DNA of 64,000 nt from Actinacidiphila acidipaludis (GCF_019890725.1 NZ_JAINZZ010000017.1:62001-126000); one strand, 5' to 3'; positions 1 through 8,870 are shown, numbered from the stretch's first letter. Program-made: numbers and translations. The notes: generated by a model not told the origin, from the letters alone.

Positions 1-2172
1 GCTGACCGCCGAGGCGAGGTTGGTCGCGTCGTTGTACTGGACGGTGGTGCCCGTGCCGGCGACCCGGTTCTGCATGCCGGTGATCGGCCAGACCGTGCCG
101 GGGCTGGTCACCGTGGCGCTGCCGCCGCCGATCGTCTGCACGCCGGCCCCGCCGTCCCAGCCGATCACCGCGATCGAGTGGGTGGTGGAGGTGGACAGCG
201 GCAGGATGCCGTTGTTCTTCAGCAGGACCGCGCCTTCCTCCGCGCCCTGCAGGGCGGTCTGCGCGTGGGCCGGGGTGGTGACGGTGGCGTCCCGGGACCC
301 GCTGGGCGCCTTGTCGAAGAGGCCGAAGGCGAAGAACTGCGTGAGCAGCCGGCTGACCATCGTGTCCAGCGTGGCCTGGCTGACCGTGCCGCCGGCGACG
401 GCCTGGGCGAGGAAGTCGGCGTAGAAGTAGCCGTTGGGCATCTCCACGGTAAGGCCGGCGTTGGCGGACTCGACCGTGGAGTGGGTGCCGCCCCAGTCGC
501 TGGTGATGAAGCCGCCGAAGTTCGCCTGCTGGTAGAGCCCGGTGTTCATCAGGTCCGGGTTCTGGCAGGCGGGGACGTTGTTGACGACGCTGTAGGCGCA
601 CATGGCGGCCGCCGGTGATCCCTGCTGGACCGCGGCCTGGAACGCCGGCAGGTACAGCTCCTGCAGGGTGCGCTTGTCGACGATGACCGTGCCCGCCGGG
701 TTCTCGATGTTGTAGACGGCCACGTGCTTCATCTCGGCCATCACGCCCTGGCTCTGGATGCCGCGGATGTCGGCGGCGGCCATCTGCCCGTTGAGGTAGG
801 GGTCCTCGCCGAACGTCTCGAAGGCCCGGCCCCAGCGCGGGTCGCGCACGATGTTCAGCGTGGGGCCGAGCGCCACCTGGGCGCCCTTGCCCGCGAACTC
901 CGCCCCGATCGCCGAGCCGTACTGCTGCTCCAGGGCGGTGTCCCAGGTGGCCGCCGAGGCGTTGGCGGACGGCATCTGCGTCACGCCGCCGAGCCCGTCA
1001 CCGACTCCGTGGGGGCCGTCCTGCAGTCCGATGTTCGGGATGCACAGCGAGGGGATGCCGGTGATGTTGCCGATGTACGGCGAGGAGTTGTTGTTGCCGT
1101 GCAGGATCGACACCTTCTGGGCGTTGGTCATCTGGGCCATGACCTGCGCGACGCGGGTGGCGACCGGCGCGGTGGAGCCCACCCAGGGGCAGTTGCCGTT
1201 GCCGCCGGTCGGCGGGGTGCTCGTGCCGCCCGGGGTGAGGATGGTGAACTCCCACAGGGAGTAGCCCCACTGGGTGGCGCGGACCGTCCCGTACATCCGC
1301 ACGTATCGGCCGGTGGCGTTGAACGACAGGTTCTCCGTCCCGCCGGCTCCGGTGGTGGTGGAGTACACGGTGTGCCAGTCACTGGCGTTGCCGGTGTCCG
1401 ACACCTGGATCTGGTACGCCTTCCCGTACGCCGTCTCCCAGATGAGCTGTGCCCCGCAGAGCGTCTGCGACGAGCCGAGGTCGACCTGGATCCACTGCGG
1501 GTCGGAGGCCGCGCTGGACCAGCGGGTGCCGGCGTTGCCGTCGAACGCCGCCGAGGCCGGGGTGCCGGCGTTCTCCGTGGAGGAGGCGGTGGCCGGCTTG
1601 CCGAGGGCGGCCGTGGTGGTGCCGCAGGTGGTCGGTGGGGTGCCGCCGCCCGAACCGCCGTAGACCTGGAACTCCCAGAGGGAGTAGCCCCACTGGGTGG
1701 CACGCACGGTGCCGTACATCCGCACGTACCGGCCGGAGCCGGAGACCGGAAGGGTCTGGGTGCCGCCGGTGCCCGTGGTCGTGGAGTACAGCGTGTTCCA
1801 CGTGGAACCGTTGTCCGACGCCTGGATCTGGAACGCCTTGGCGTAGGCCGTCTCCCAGTTCAGTACCACCTGGGTGAGCGGCTGGCTGGTGCCGAGGTCG
1901 ACCTGGATCCACTGGGGGTCGGCGGCCAGGCTCGACCAGCGCGTTCCCGTGTCGCCGTCCACGGCGGCGCCGGCGGTGAACGGGTCCTGTACCGACGAGG
2001 CCGTGGCGGGCTTGCCCTGGGAGAGCAGCACGGGTGTGTCGGCGTGGGAGGACGTCGGGGCGAGCGAGAGATAGACCGAGGCGATCATCGCCAGCGTGAG
2101 CAGGAGGATGCCCTGCGGAGATCGTCGGAAACGTTTACGGCCGGGCAAGAGGTCGCGTGGGGTGACCCTCAT
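1..2172 (-). CDS. Secreted glycoside hydrolase family 3 (beta-glucosidase-like) with two F5/8C carbohydrate-binding domains, C-terminus cut by window edge
   Basis: Translating the minus strand from ATG 2172 gives an uninterrupted frame to the left edge (724 codons). Residues 1-44 form a signal peptide (RKRFRR, hydrophobic core, cut after SHA). Two discoidin-like F5/8 type C domains follow, about 46-170 and 185-320, both with RWSS and WIQVDLG motifs. The GH3 catalytic part starts near 335 and has the nucleophile motif GFITSDW with Asp559. It probably releases terminal sugars from plant or microbial glycans outside the cell. An AGGAG ribosome site sits 8 bases before the ATG, and a LacI-type palindrome lies about 80 bases upstream. 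The exact sugar cannot be read from the sequence. Confidence 0.9.
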   Translation of the reverse strand, partial: MRVTPRDLLPGRKRFRRSPQGILLLTLAMIASVYLSLAPTSSHADTPVLLSQGKPATASSVQDPFTAGAAVDGDTGTRWSSLAADPQWIQVDLGTSQPLTQVVLNWETAYAKAFQIQASDNGSTWNTLYSTTTGTGGTQTLPVSGSGRYVRMYGTVRATQWGYSLWEFQVYGGSGGGTPPTTCGTTTAALGKPATASSTENAGTPASAAFDGNAGTRWSSAASDPQWIQVDLGSSQTLCGAQLIWETAYGKAYQIQVSDTGNASDWHTVYSTTTGAGGTENLSFNATGRYVRMYGTVRATQWGYSLWEFTILTPGGTSTPPTGGNGNCPWVGSTAPVATRVAQVMAQMTNAQKVSILHGNNNSSPYIGNITGIPSLCIPNIGLQDGPHGVGDGLGGVTQMPSANASAATWDTALEQQYGSAIGAEFAGKGAQVALGPTLNIVRDPRWGRAFETFGEDPYLNGQMAAADIRGIQSQGVMAEMKHVAVYNIENPAGTVIVDKRTLQELYLPAFQAAVQQGSPAAAMCAYSVVNNVPACQNPDLMNTGLYQQANFGGFITSDWGGTHSTVESANAGLTVEMPNGYFYADFLAQAVAGGTVSQATLDTMVSRLLTQFFAFGLFDKAPSGSRDATVTTPAHAQTALQGAEEGAVLLKNNGILPLSTSTTHSIAVIGWDGGAGVQTIGGGSATVTSPGTVWPITGMQNRVAGTGTTVQYNDATNLASAVS
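1795..1808. other. parS-type site (GTTCCACGTGGAAC)
   Basis: Perfect 14-bp palindrome inside the coding sequence of the GH3 protein, in the first F5/8C domain, where it encodes Gly-Ser-Thr-Trp-Asn. It differs from the ParB site GTTTCACGTGAAAC only by the symmetric T-to-C and A-to-G pair, a variant I recall from Streptomyces. Five more sites of this kind lie in the window. Confidence 0.75.
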
Positions 2173-2247
2173 GTCGTGGGCTCCTGTCGAGTCGGCTCTG
2201 GGTGGGGGTGAACCGGGTGCGCTCTCTCCGTGCTGCCCCAGCGTGCG

Positions 2248-2261
2248 TGAGAGCGCTCTCT
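2248..2261. promoter_or_regulatory. LacI-family operator-like palindrome upstream of the GH3 gene
   Basis: TGAGAGCGCTCTCT contains the perfect 12-bp palindrome GAGAGCGCTCTC and lies 76-89 bases before the GH3 start codon. It resembles the CebR operator TGGGAGCGCTCCCA, which represses cellulose and sugar genes in Streptomyces. A half copy, GCGCTCTC, recurs at 2219-2226. Sugar-dependent repression of the GH3 gene is inferred. Confidence 0.6.
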
Positions 2262-2340
2262 GACCGACGTGATGTCTACGCCCACGCTGAGGGGGTGTCA
2301 ACCTTTCTCACACGGCCCGCTGCGGTGGGAACCTGAGGTC

Positions 2341-3201
2341 ATGTCAGCCGAGAACGAACGGATCAAGGTCGAACTGGAAGGCGTCCCCGAGACGCTGCTG
2401 TGGAACCTCTACAACCGGGCCGAGGAGGCGCGGCGGCCCGGCTCCCGGCTGCTCGACGACCCGCGGGCCGTCGAGCTCGTCGACCGCATCGACTACCCCT
2501 TCGAGCGGTTCGGCGCCGCCTCCATGGCCCAGTGGCACGCCCTGCGGATCCGTTGCCTGGACGACGAGGTGCGCCGGTTCCTCGCCGAACGCCCCGGCGG
2601 CACGGTGGTGGCGCTCGGTGAGGGCCTGGAGACGCAGTTCTGGCGGGTCGACGACGGCAGGGTGCGCTGGCTCTCCGTGGACCTGCCGGAGACGGTCGAG
2701 GTGCGCAGGACCCTGCTGCCGGACGACCCGCCGCGCCGCCGCAGCCTCGCCTGCTCGGCGCTGGACCTGCGCTGGATGGACGAAGTGGGCGACGGTGTGG
2801 CGTCGCGGGACGTCATGGTCACCGCGCAGGGGCTGCTGATGTATCTGCCGGAGGCCGAGGCCAAGGGCCTTATCGCCGCCTGCGCGGAGCGTTTCCCGGG
2901 TGGCAGGTTCCTCTTCGACGCGCTGCCGCGGGCGATGGTCGCCCGCAACCAGGCCGGCGCCCTCGGCTCCTCCGACGGCCGGTACCGGGCACCGCGCTGG
3001 GAGTGGGGCATGGACGTCACGGAGTACCGCAAGGTGGCCGCCGCGTCGCCGAGGATCACCGAGGTCCGCAGCCTGCGGTTCCCGCGCGGCCGCGGCCTCT
3101 ACGCCCTCGCGCCGCTGTCCCACCGCATCCCGGGGCTGCGCTCGCTGCGGATGTCGATCATCGCGGTCCGTTTCGGTGGGGACCCCGGATCGGCGGAATA
3201 G
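2341..3201 (+). CDS. Class I SAM-dependent methyltransferase, leucine carboxyl/PPM-like family
   Basis: 286-residue cytoplasmic protein starting at ATG 2341, which follows a weak CTGAGG ribosome site; a start at 2269 is possible but would intrude on the GH3 promoter. The core has the features of the LCM/O-methyltransferase family: an early RPGSRLLDDPRA segment, then a SAM-binding loop reading ALGEGLETQFWR (family form LGxGLDTrfyR), then the acidic pair SVDLPE. The substrate is unknown; relatives methylate polyketides or other small molecules. It is read away from the GH3 gene, and the next gene follows after about 75 bases in the same direction. The assignment is to the family, not to a pathway. 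Confidence 0.8.
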   Translation: MSAENERIKVELEGVPETLLWNLYNRAEEARRPGSRLLDDPRAVELVDRIDYPFERFGAASMAQWHALRIRCLDDEVRRFLAERPGGTVVALGEGLETQFWRVDDGRVRWLSVDLPETVEVRRTLLPDDPPRRRSLACSALDLRWMDEVGDGVASRDVMVTAQGLLMYLPEAEAKGLIAACAERFPGGRFLFDALPRAMVARNQAGALGSSDGRYRAPRWEWGMDVTEYRKVAAASPRITEVRSLRFPRGRGLYALAPLSHRIPGLRSLRMSIIAVRFGGDPGSAE

Positions 3202-3275
3202 CATGACCACGCGCGCCCGCCCGGGCGCGCGAGCGATGTCCGCAACCGGTGCGTACCGGCACGAGAGGCGAACAA

Positions 3276-4691
3276 TTGACGGTTGACCCCCAGTCCCCGA
3301 CCGGCCCCGACTCCCCGCAGACGTACGAGAACACCCTGCTGCCCGCCACACGAAGGGCGTTGACGCACCGGGTGGCCGTCGGCCAGGCCGAGGGGCGGAC
3401 CCCCTCGCTCGTGGCGGCGGTGGTGCGTGACGGACGGCCGGTGTGGACCGGTTCCCGGAGCATGATCGAGGGGCACGCGCCGGCCGCGGACACGCAGTAC
3501 CGCATCGGTTCGCTCACCAAGACCTTCGTCGCGGTGCTGGTCATGCGGCTGCGGGACGAAGGGCGGCTGGAGCTCACCGACCCGGTCGCACGGCATCTGC
3601 CGGACACCGACGGCGCCGACGGCGCCGTCGGGGTGACGATCGGTCAACTGCTCGCTCACACCTCCGGCCTGGCTTCCGAGACACCCGGCCCCTGGTGGGA
3701 GCGCACACCGGGCGCGCTGCGCCCCGAACTCGCCGACATCCTCGGCCCCGACCCCGCCAAGCACGCGCCCGGTCGCCACTATCACTACTCCAACCCCGGA
3801 TACGCCCTGCTGGGCGCGGTGGTCGAGAAGCTGCGCGGCATGCCCTGGGGCGAGGTGCTCGCCACCGAGGTGCTGCGGCCGCTGGGCATGGACCGCACGA
3901 CACTGCTGCCGCAGGCCCCGGCGGCGGGCGGCTTCGCGGTGCATCCGTGGGCCGATGTGATGGTCCCCGAGACGGTGCAGGAGACCGGTCGGATGGCTCC
4001 GGCCGGTCAGTTGTGGTCCACGGCGGCGGACCTGTCCCGCTGGGCGGGCTTCCTCGCGGCCGGCCGCGACGGGGTGCTCAGCGCGGGCACGGTCGAGGAG
4101 ATGCGGCTGCCTGCGGCGCCGCCGCAGGCCGTCGATCCGGACGGCGGCTACGGCCTGGGGCTTCAGCTGCTGCGGCGGAACGGCCGCCAACTGGTCGGTC
4201 ACACCGGCTCGATGCCGGGGTTTCTGGCCGCGCTGTGGGTGAGCGTCGAGGACGGGACCGGTGCGCTGGCGCTGGCCAACTGCACCTCGGGGCCGGCCGT
4301 GAGCGCGGTCGCCGCGGATCTGCTGGCGATCACGGTCGAGGCCGAGCCGGTCTTCCCCGCCGCCTGGCGGCCGGCCGAGGACATCGATCCCACGCTGCTG
4401 GAGCTGGCCGGGCCCTGGTACTGGGGGACCTCGGGGTTCGCGCTGCGGGTCCGGGCCGGTGGTGAGCTGCATCTGGCGCCGCTGACCGGCCAGGGCCGCG
4501 GATCACGGTTCCACGTGGAACCGGACGGCACCTGGACCGGCCGCGAGGGTTACTACGCCGGTGAGACGCTGCGCGTGGTGCGCCGGGGGGACGGCTCGCT
4601 CAGCCACCTCGACCTGGGCTCCTTCGTGTTCACACGCGAGCCCTACGATCCGTCGGCTCCGGTGCCCGGAGGCTTCCCCGGCTGGCACTGA
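3276..4691 (+). CDS. Serine hydrolase of the beta-lactamase class C / D-alanyl-D-alanine carboxypeptidase family
   Basis: 471 residues from TTG 3276, chosen because GAGAGG lies 7 bases upstream; GTG 3249 is an in-frame alternative. The three active-site motifs are present: Ser79-Leu-Thr-Lys82, Tyr171-Ser-Asn and His309-Thr-Gly. The C-terminal 110 residues look like the extra beta domain often found in this family. No signal peptide is visible, so a cytoplasmic esterase or peptidase is as likely as a cell-wall enzyme. The last 62 bases overlap the convergent MFS transporter gene. A parS-type site lies inside the coding region at 4508-4521. The substrate cannot be predicted. Confidence 0.85.
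   Translation: MTVDPQSPTGPDSPQTYENTLLPATRRALTHRVAVGQAEGRTPSLVAAVVRDGRPVWTGSRSMIEGHAPAADTQYRIGSLTKTFVAVLVMRLRDEGRLELTDPVARHLPDTDGADGAVGVTIGQLLAHTSGLASETPGPWWERTPGALRPELADILGPDPAKHAPGRHYHYSNPGYALLGAVVEKLRGMPWGEVLATEVLRPLGMDRTTLLPQAPAAGGFAVHPWADVMVPETVQETGRMAPAGQLWSTAADLSRWAGFLAAGRDGVLSAGTVEEMRLPAAPPQAVDPDGGYGLGLQLLRRNGRQLVGHTGSMPGFLAALWVSVEDGTGALALANCTSGPAVSAVAADLLAITVEAEPVFPAAWRPAEDIDPTLLELAGPWYWGTSGFALRVRAGGELHLAPLTGQGRGSRFHVEPDGTWTGREGYYAGETLRVVRRGDGSLSHLDLGSFVFTREPYDPSAPVPGGFPGWH
4508..4521. other. parS-type site (GTTCCACGTGGAAC)
   Basis: Perfect palindrome, extended to 16 bp as GGTTCCACGTGGAACC at 4507-4522. It lies within the serine hydrolase gene and encodes Phe-His-Val-Glu. Confidence 0.75.
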
Positions 4692-6189
4692 CCGCCGCAG
4701 CAGGGTCGTCGGGCGGCGCCGCGCCGTCGCCGGGCCTCGCCGGGGGGCGCAGCAGCACCCCGGCGATCACGGTGGCGGCGGCGAGCAGACCGGCGGCTGC
4801 CACGAAGGCGAGGTGGTAGCCGCTGGTCAGCGCCTGGCGCAGCGCGGTGCCGGCCGCGAGCCGGTGGTCGGTGCGGGCACCCGCGAGGGAGGCCAGCACG
4901 GACAGACCGAGAGCGCCGCCGATCTGCTGTGCGGTGTTGAACACCCCGGAGACCAGGCCGGAGTCGGCCGGAGTGGCGTCCGACATGCCCAGGGTCATCA
5001 GCGAGGGCATGGCGAGACCGAAGCCCACACCGAACACCAGGATCGGCGGCAGGATGTCGGCCGCGTACGACGCGTGCGCGGCGGGCGCCCGGGCCAGGAG
5101 CAGGAAGCCGGAGGCGAAGAGCGCCAGGCTGGGCAGCAGTACCGCACGCTCGCCGAAGCGGGAGCCGAGCCGGGCGGAGAGCAGCAGGGACATCACACCG
5201 ATGACCACGCCGGTCGGCGCGATGGCCAGGCCGATCCGCAGCGGGTCGTAGCCGAGGACCCGCTGTAGGTAGAGGGCGGTCAGGAACTGGAAGCCGAAGC
5301 CTCCGGCGACCATCAGGGACTGCACGAGGTTGGCGCCCGCCACGATCCGGGAACGGAACAGCCGCAGCGGCATGAGCGGGTGGGCGGCCGTGGCCTGCCG
5401 CAGCAGGAAGGCGGCGAGCAGGGCGAGCGACAGCGCCCCCGAGATTACGGTCGCGGTCGAGGTCCAGCCGTGGTCGGCGGTCCTGACGATGGTGGAGACC
5501 CCCAGCATCAGGGCGGCGGTGACCAGGACCGCGCCGGGGACGTCGGCGCCGCGCGGCGAACGGCGGTCGGCGGGCCGGTCGTCCGGCAGTAGACGCAGGC
5601 TGAGCACGGCCGCGCCGATGCCGATCGGCAGGTTGACGAAGAAGATCCAGTGCCAGTTGATGGCCTGGGTGAGCACGCCGCCCGCCAGGAGTCCGAGGAC
5701 CCCGCCGGCGGACTGGGTGAAGCTGTAGACGCCCATCGCCCGGGCCCGGCCACGAGGTTCGGGGTAGAGCGCGATGACCATGCCGAGCGAGACGGCGGAG
5801 ACCATGGCCCCGGCCGCGCCCTGGACGAACCGTGCCGCGACGAGCACGGCCGCGGAGTCGGCGATCCCGCACAGCAGTGAGGCGGCGCTGAAAGCGGTCA
5901 GCCCCGCGACGAGGATGCGGCGCCGGCCGAGCAGGTCGCCCAGGCGTCCGGTGAGCAGCAGCAGTCCGCCGAAGGCGATGAGGTAGGCGTTCACCACCCA
6001 GGCCAGTCCGGCCTGGGAGAAGCCCAGGTCGCGCTGGATGGACGGCAGCGCCACGTTCACGATCGTCCCGTCGAGGATGATCATCAGGGTTCCGGCGCTC
6101 AGTACGGCGAGGGCCGCGCCGGGGGAACGGGTGCCGGTCGCCGAACGGCTTCCGGGCGCGGCGGGTGGCGCGGGGGATGGCTGTCGCAT
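4630..6189 (-). CDS. MFS drug exporter, DHA2/EmrB-QacA family
   Basis: 519-residue membrane protein with the 14-helix layout of the DHA2 family. TM1 carries the motif LDGTIVNVALPSIQ. The loop-2 motif GRLGDLLGRRR follows TM2. TM5 has GVLGLLAGGVL, like antiporter motif C. It should export a hydrophobic or cationic compound using the proton gradient. It is divergent from a MarR regulator at 6361, and the 171 bases between hold an inverted repeat, so the pair is very likely a regulator/efflux unit responding to the transported compound or a related phenolic. The 3' end overlaps the convergent serine hydrolase gene by 62 bases. The substrate is unknown. Confidence 0.9.
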   Translation of the reverse strand: MRQPSPAPPAAPGSRSATGTRSPGAALAVLSAGTLMIILDGTIVNVALPSIQRDLGFSQAGLAWVVNAYLIAFGGLLLLTGRLGDLLGRRRILVAGLTAFSAASLLCGIADSAAVLVAARFVQGAAGAMVSAVSLGMVIALYPEPRGRARAMGVYSFTQSAGGVLGLLAGGVLTQAINWHWIFFVNLPIGIGAAVLSLRLLPDDRPADRRSPRGADVPGAVLVTAALMLGVSTIVRTADHGWTSTATVISGALSLALLAAFLLRQATAAHPLMPLRLFRSRIVAGANLVQSLMVAGGFGFQFLTALYLQRVLGYDPLRIGLAIAPTGVVIGVMSLLLSARLGSRFGERAVLLPSLALFASGFLLLARAPAAHASYAADILPPILVFGVGFGLAMPSLMTLGMSDATPADSGLVSGVFNTAQQIGGALGLSVLASLAGARTDHRLAAGTALRQALTSGYHLAFVAAAGLLAAATVIAGVLLRPPARPGDGAAPPDDPAAAVSASRGSLRAPEPTDRRARV

Positions 6190-6244
6190 AACGGGTCGCC
6201 TCCTGGCGGATCGATGACCAATACCGACCGTAGCAGAAGGTTTT

Positions 6245-6263
6245 GTAAGAGACTATCTTTTAC
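6245..6263. promoter_or_regulatory. Imperfect inverted repeat in the MFS/marR divergent promoter, candidate MarR operator
   Basis: GTAAGAGACTATCTTTTAC is a 19-bp imperfect palindrome (14 positions symmetric) in an AT-rich patch about 55 bases before the MFS start and about 100 bases before the MarR start. MarR proteins usually bind palindromes of about this size in such gaps. Binding is inferred. Confidence 0.5.
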
Positions 6264-6360
6264 GGTTCCTCTTTCGGGGACGCGGGGGTGGGACGGAGGA
6301 GTCGAGATAGGTCTGTCGCGAAACAATCCCGTATCTGACCTATTTGTTAGCCTGGACGGC

Positions 6361-6864
6361 ATGACCGCTCCGACCGCACCCGCCGCCCTCAGTGCTCCTG
6401 ACCTGTCGTTCCTGCTGCAGCACACCGCCCATGTGCTGAGCACGCAGATGACGGCCGCTCTGGCGGAGATCGGCATGTCGCCGCGCGCGCACTGCGTGCT
6501 CGCCCATGCCTCGCAGGCCGAGCGCACCCAGGCACAGATCGCCGAGCTCTCCGACCTCGACAAGACGACGATGGTCGTCACCGTCGACCTGCTGGAACGT
6601 GACGGGCTGGCCGAGCGCGTGCCGTCCGCGACCGACCGACGGGCGCGGATCATCAAGGTCACCCCGAAGGGCCAGGAGGTCGTCGCCGCGGGCCAGGCCA
6701 TCGTCGACCGGGTGCACCGGGACGTCCTGGACGCGCTGCCGGACGCTGAGCGCGACATCTTCGTCTCCGCGCTCAACCGGCTGGCCACCGGGCACTGCGC
6801 CGTCCCCGTCGAGAGCCCCGAGGGTGTGCAGGGAGTGCGCAGGCCACGACAGGCACGCAAGTAG
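6361..6864 (+). CDS. MarR-family transcriptional regulator
   Basis: 167-residue dimeric winged-helix regulator starting at ATG 6361. The recognition helix region reads TQAQIAELSDLDKTTMVVTV, and the wing carries the family signature DRRARIIKVTPKG. A short basic tail (RRPRQARK) ends the protein. It is transcribed away from the adjacent MFS exporter and most likely represses that gene and its own until a ligand binds. A start at 6214 is in frame, but it lies inside the exporter's promoter and has no ribosome site. The ligand is unknown. Confidence 0.9.
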   Translation: MTAPTAPAALSAPDLSFLLQHTAHVLSTQMTAALAEIGMSPRAHCVLAHASQAERTQAQIAELSDLDKTTMVVTVDLLERDGLAERVPSATDRRARIIKVTPKGQEVVAAGQAIVDRVHRDVLDALPDAERDIFVSALNRLATGHCAVPVESPEGVQGVRRPRQARK

Positions 6865-6903
6865 AGCCTGAGGGCATCGGTGACGCCATCGGTGACGCTT
6901 CGT

Positions 6904-6917
6904 GTTCCACGTGGAAC
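6904..6917. other. parS-type site (GTTCCACGTGGAAC), intergenic
   Basis: Perfect 14-bp palindrome, extended to TGTTCCACGTGGAACA at 6903-6918, in the gap between the MarR and flavohaemoglobin genes. The extended form matches the outer T/A of the ParB consensus. Confidence 0.8.
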
Positions 6918-7031
6918 ATCGCGTGCCGCGACACGGGCGACCCATCACCCTACGCGCCTGCCCGTCCGCAGGGGCGGCGCTTCGCGCAATTCACACGATC
7001 TGGTGGGGCCGGGTGCCAGGCTCGGCTCATC

Positions 7032-8174
7032 ATGGACGCCAAGCCGCCGTCGCCGGACGCCTTTCTCATCCGGCGCACCATGGACGAGATCGCACCTGTA
7101 GCCGACAAGGCGACCTCGTACTTCTACGCGTTGCTGTTCCTGCGCCGCCCGGACCTGCGTGACCTGTTCCCGGCAGCGATGGAGGCCCAGCGCGACCGGC
7201 TGTTCCGGGCACTGCTCGCCGCGGCCGACCGGATCGACGACCCGGGTGCGCTCACCGAGTACCTCGCGCAGCTCGGGCGCGGTCACCGCAAGTACGGGAC
7301 CCAGGCCCACGACTACCCGGCCCTCGGTGAAGCCCTGATCGGCGCGCTGTCCCGCTATGCCTCAGCGGTGTGGACCGCGCAGACCGAGGCCGCCTGGGTG
7401 CGGGCCTACACCGTGATCTCGCAGATCATGATCGACGCGGCGGCCGCCGACGAGAAGACCGCGCCGGCCTGGTGGAGCGCCGAGGTCGTCAGCAACGAGC
7501 GCCGTACCCGGGACGTGGCCGTGCTGACTGTGCGGACCGACCAGCCGTATCCGTTCCTGGCCGGCCAGTACGCAGCCGTCGAGACACCCTGGTGGCCCCG
7601 CGTCTGGCGGCACTACTCCTTCGCCTCGGCGCCGCGGGCCGACGGCCTGCTCACGTTCCATGTCCGGGCGGTTCCGGCGGGCTGGGTGAGCAACGCCCTG
7701 GTCAACCGGGCGGCCCCGGGCAGCGTCATCCGCCTCGGTCCGCCGGCCGGCACCATGACCGTGGATCACGCCAGCGCCAGCGGCCTGCTCTGCCTGGGCG
7801 GCGGCACCGGCATCGCTCCCATCCGGGCCCTGGTCGAGGACGTCGCCGCGCACGGCGACCGGCGCTCGGTCGACATCTTCTACGGCGCCCGGCACGCGGC
7901 CGACCTCTACGACCTGGACACCCTGCTCCAGATGAAGGCCCGGCACCCCTGGCTGTCGGTGCGCACGGTCGTCTCCGACACCCCGCCCGACGCGCTGACC
8001 GGCCCGCTCCCCGACGCCGTCGAGGAGTTCGGGCCGTGGGAGACCCACGACGCGTACCTGTCCGGGCCGCCGGGGATGATCCGCAGCAGCGTCGACACCC
8101 TGGTCCGGATCGGCATGCCCTCGCACCGCATCCGGCACGACCTCGTCCATGAGCTGGTGTCCGCCGCGAAGTGA
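7032..8174 (+). CDS. Flavohaemoglobin-like protein (globin + FAD/NAD reductase), probable nitric oxide dioxygenase
   Basis: 380 residues starting at ATG 7032. The globin domain (about 1-135) has Tyr30/Tyr32 in helix B, a distal-type Gln53 and the proximal His85 in GHRKYG. The reductase follows: FAD-binding motif RHYSFAS near residue 195 and the NAD(P) motif GGGTGIAP near 255. Proteins of this type turn nitric oxide plus oxygen into nitrate and so protect from nitrosative stress. It is slightly shorter than E. coli Hmp (about 396 residues) but complete. A parS site lies upstream, and no NsrR or similar operator is evident. The gene converges on the Nudix gene over a hairpin. Confidence 0.88.
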   Translation: MDAKPPSPDAFLIRRTMDEIAPVADKATSYFYALLFLRRPDLRDLFPAAMEAQRDRLFRALLAAADRIDDPGALTEYLAQLGRGHRKYGTQAHDYPALGEALIGALSRYASAVWTAQTEAAWVRAYTVISQIMIDAAAADEKTAPAWWSAEVVSNERRTRDVAVLTVRTDQPYPFLAGQYAAVETPWWPRVWRHYSFASAPRADGLLTFHVRAVPAGWVSNALVNRAAPGSVIRLGPPAGTMTVDHASASGLLCLGGGTGIAPIRALVEDVAAHGDRRSVDIFYGARHAADLYDLDTLLQMKARHPWLSVRTVVSDTPPDALTGPLPDAVEEFGPWETHDAYLSGPPGMIRSSVDTLVRIGMPSHRIRHDLVHELVSAAK

Positions 8175-8196
8175 GGGCGAGGCGGCCCGCGGCGGC

Positions 8197-8241
8197 GTCG
8201 CCGGTCCCGGTCAGCGGAGGTCGGCCGGGCGCCCCGGCGAC
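8197..8241. terminator. Hairpin between convergent flavohaemoglobin and Nudix genes
   Basis: GTCGCCGG (8197-8204) pairs with CCGGCGAC (8234-8241) between the two stop codons. No T-run follows on either strand, which is common for Streptomyces terminators. It could serve both genes. Confidence 0.4.
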
Positions 8242-8245
8242 CGCG

Positions 8246-8749
8246 TCACCGCAGGTCCGGGCCCAGCAGCCCCAGCACTCCCTCGATGTTCGCGTCCAGG
8301 TAGTGCCGCAGCGTCAGCGGGACGATGTCCACCGAGGCGAGGCCCATCCTGCTGAACGGCACCCGCACGATCTCGTAGTCGCCACAGGGCGCCTCGATCT
8401 CCGGGCCGTGCCGCTGGGCCGGGTCCATCGACTCCAGCCGGCAGACGAAGAAGTACGACACCTTCACACCGTGCGAGCCGTCCTCGGCGATGTGCTCGGT
8501 GGTGTCGACGAAGGCGGGAACGGCGTCGGTGATCTTGCCGCCCAGCTCCTCGTCGATCTCGCGGTGCAGGGCGCTGAGGACGTTCGCGTCCTCCTCGTCG
8601 ACACCGCCGCCCGGCGTCACCCAGTACGGGGCGAGGCCGGGCTTGGTCCGCTTGATCAGGACGAGGCGGTCGCCGTCGAGGACGATCGCGCGGGCCGTGC
8701 GCTTGACCACCGGGCGAGTGGTGGTGCCAGGGTGCGTGTCCGGGGGCAT
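8246..8749 (-). CDS. Nudix hydrolase
   Basis: 167 residues from ATG 8749. Residues 15-45 form the first beta strands (TARAIVLDGDRLVLIKR). The Nudix box spans about 47-71 and ends REIDEELGG, carrying the metal-binding glutamates. The spacing inside the box is one residue longer than the usual GX5EX7REUXEEXGU, so the first Glu is displaced. Such enzymes cleave nucleoside diphosphates linked to another group; the substrate cannot be told. A longer frame upstream to 9061 would run through the neighbouring PLP enzyme gene and is rejected. Confidence 0.85.
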   Translation of the reverse strand: MPPDTHPGTTTRPVVKRTARAIVLDGDRLVLIKRTKPGLAPYWVTPGGGVDEEDANVLSALHREIDEELGGKITDAVPAFVDTTEHIAEDGSHGVKVSYFFVCRLESMDPAQRHGPEIEAPCGDYEIVRVPFSRMGLASVDIVPLTLRHYLDANIEGVLGLLGPDLR

Positions 8750-8844
8750 GCCTGAGATCTGCCGCGACGGACGGCGCAGCAAACGTGCCCAGGGCGTCGA
8801 AATCGCCGGGCCCCTGGTGAGCGGCGGTGCCGGCGGGAATGCCG

Positions 8845-8870
8845 CGGGCCGCAGAAACAGCCGCGGCCCG
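8845..8870 (-). terminator. Hairpin after the PLP-enzyme gene
   Basis: CGGGCCGC (8845-8852) and GCGGCCCG (8863-8870) form a perfect 8-bp stem with a 10-base loop, about 50 bases past the stop of the gene at 8919. There is no T-run. The rest of the 169-base gap shows only GC-rich repeats. Confidence 0.4.

Noticed and set aside
724..2211. Long plus-strand open frame of 495 codons opposite the GH3 gene
   Set aside because: It is a GC-rich shadow frame. The minus-strand translation gives a full signal peptide, two F5/8C domains and a GH3 active site.
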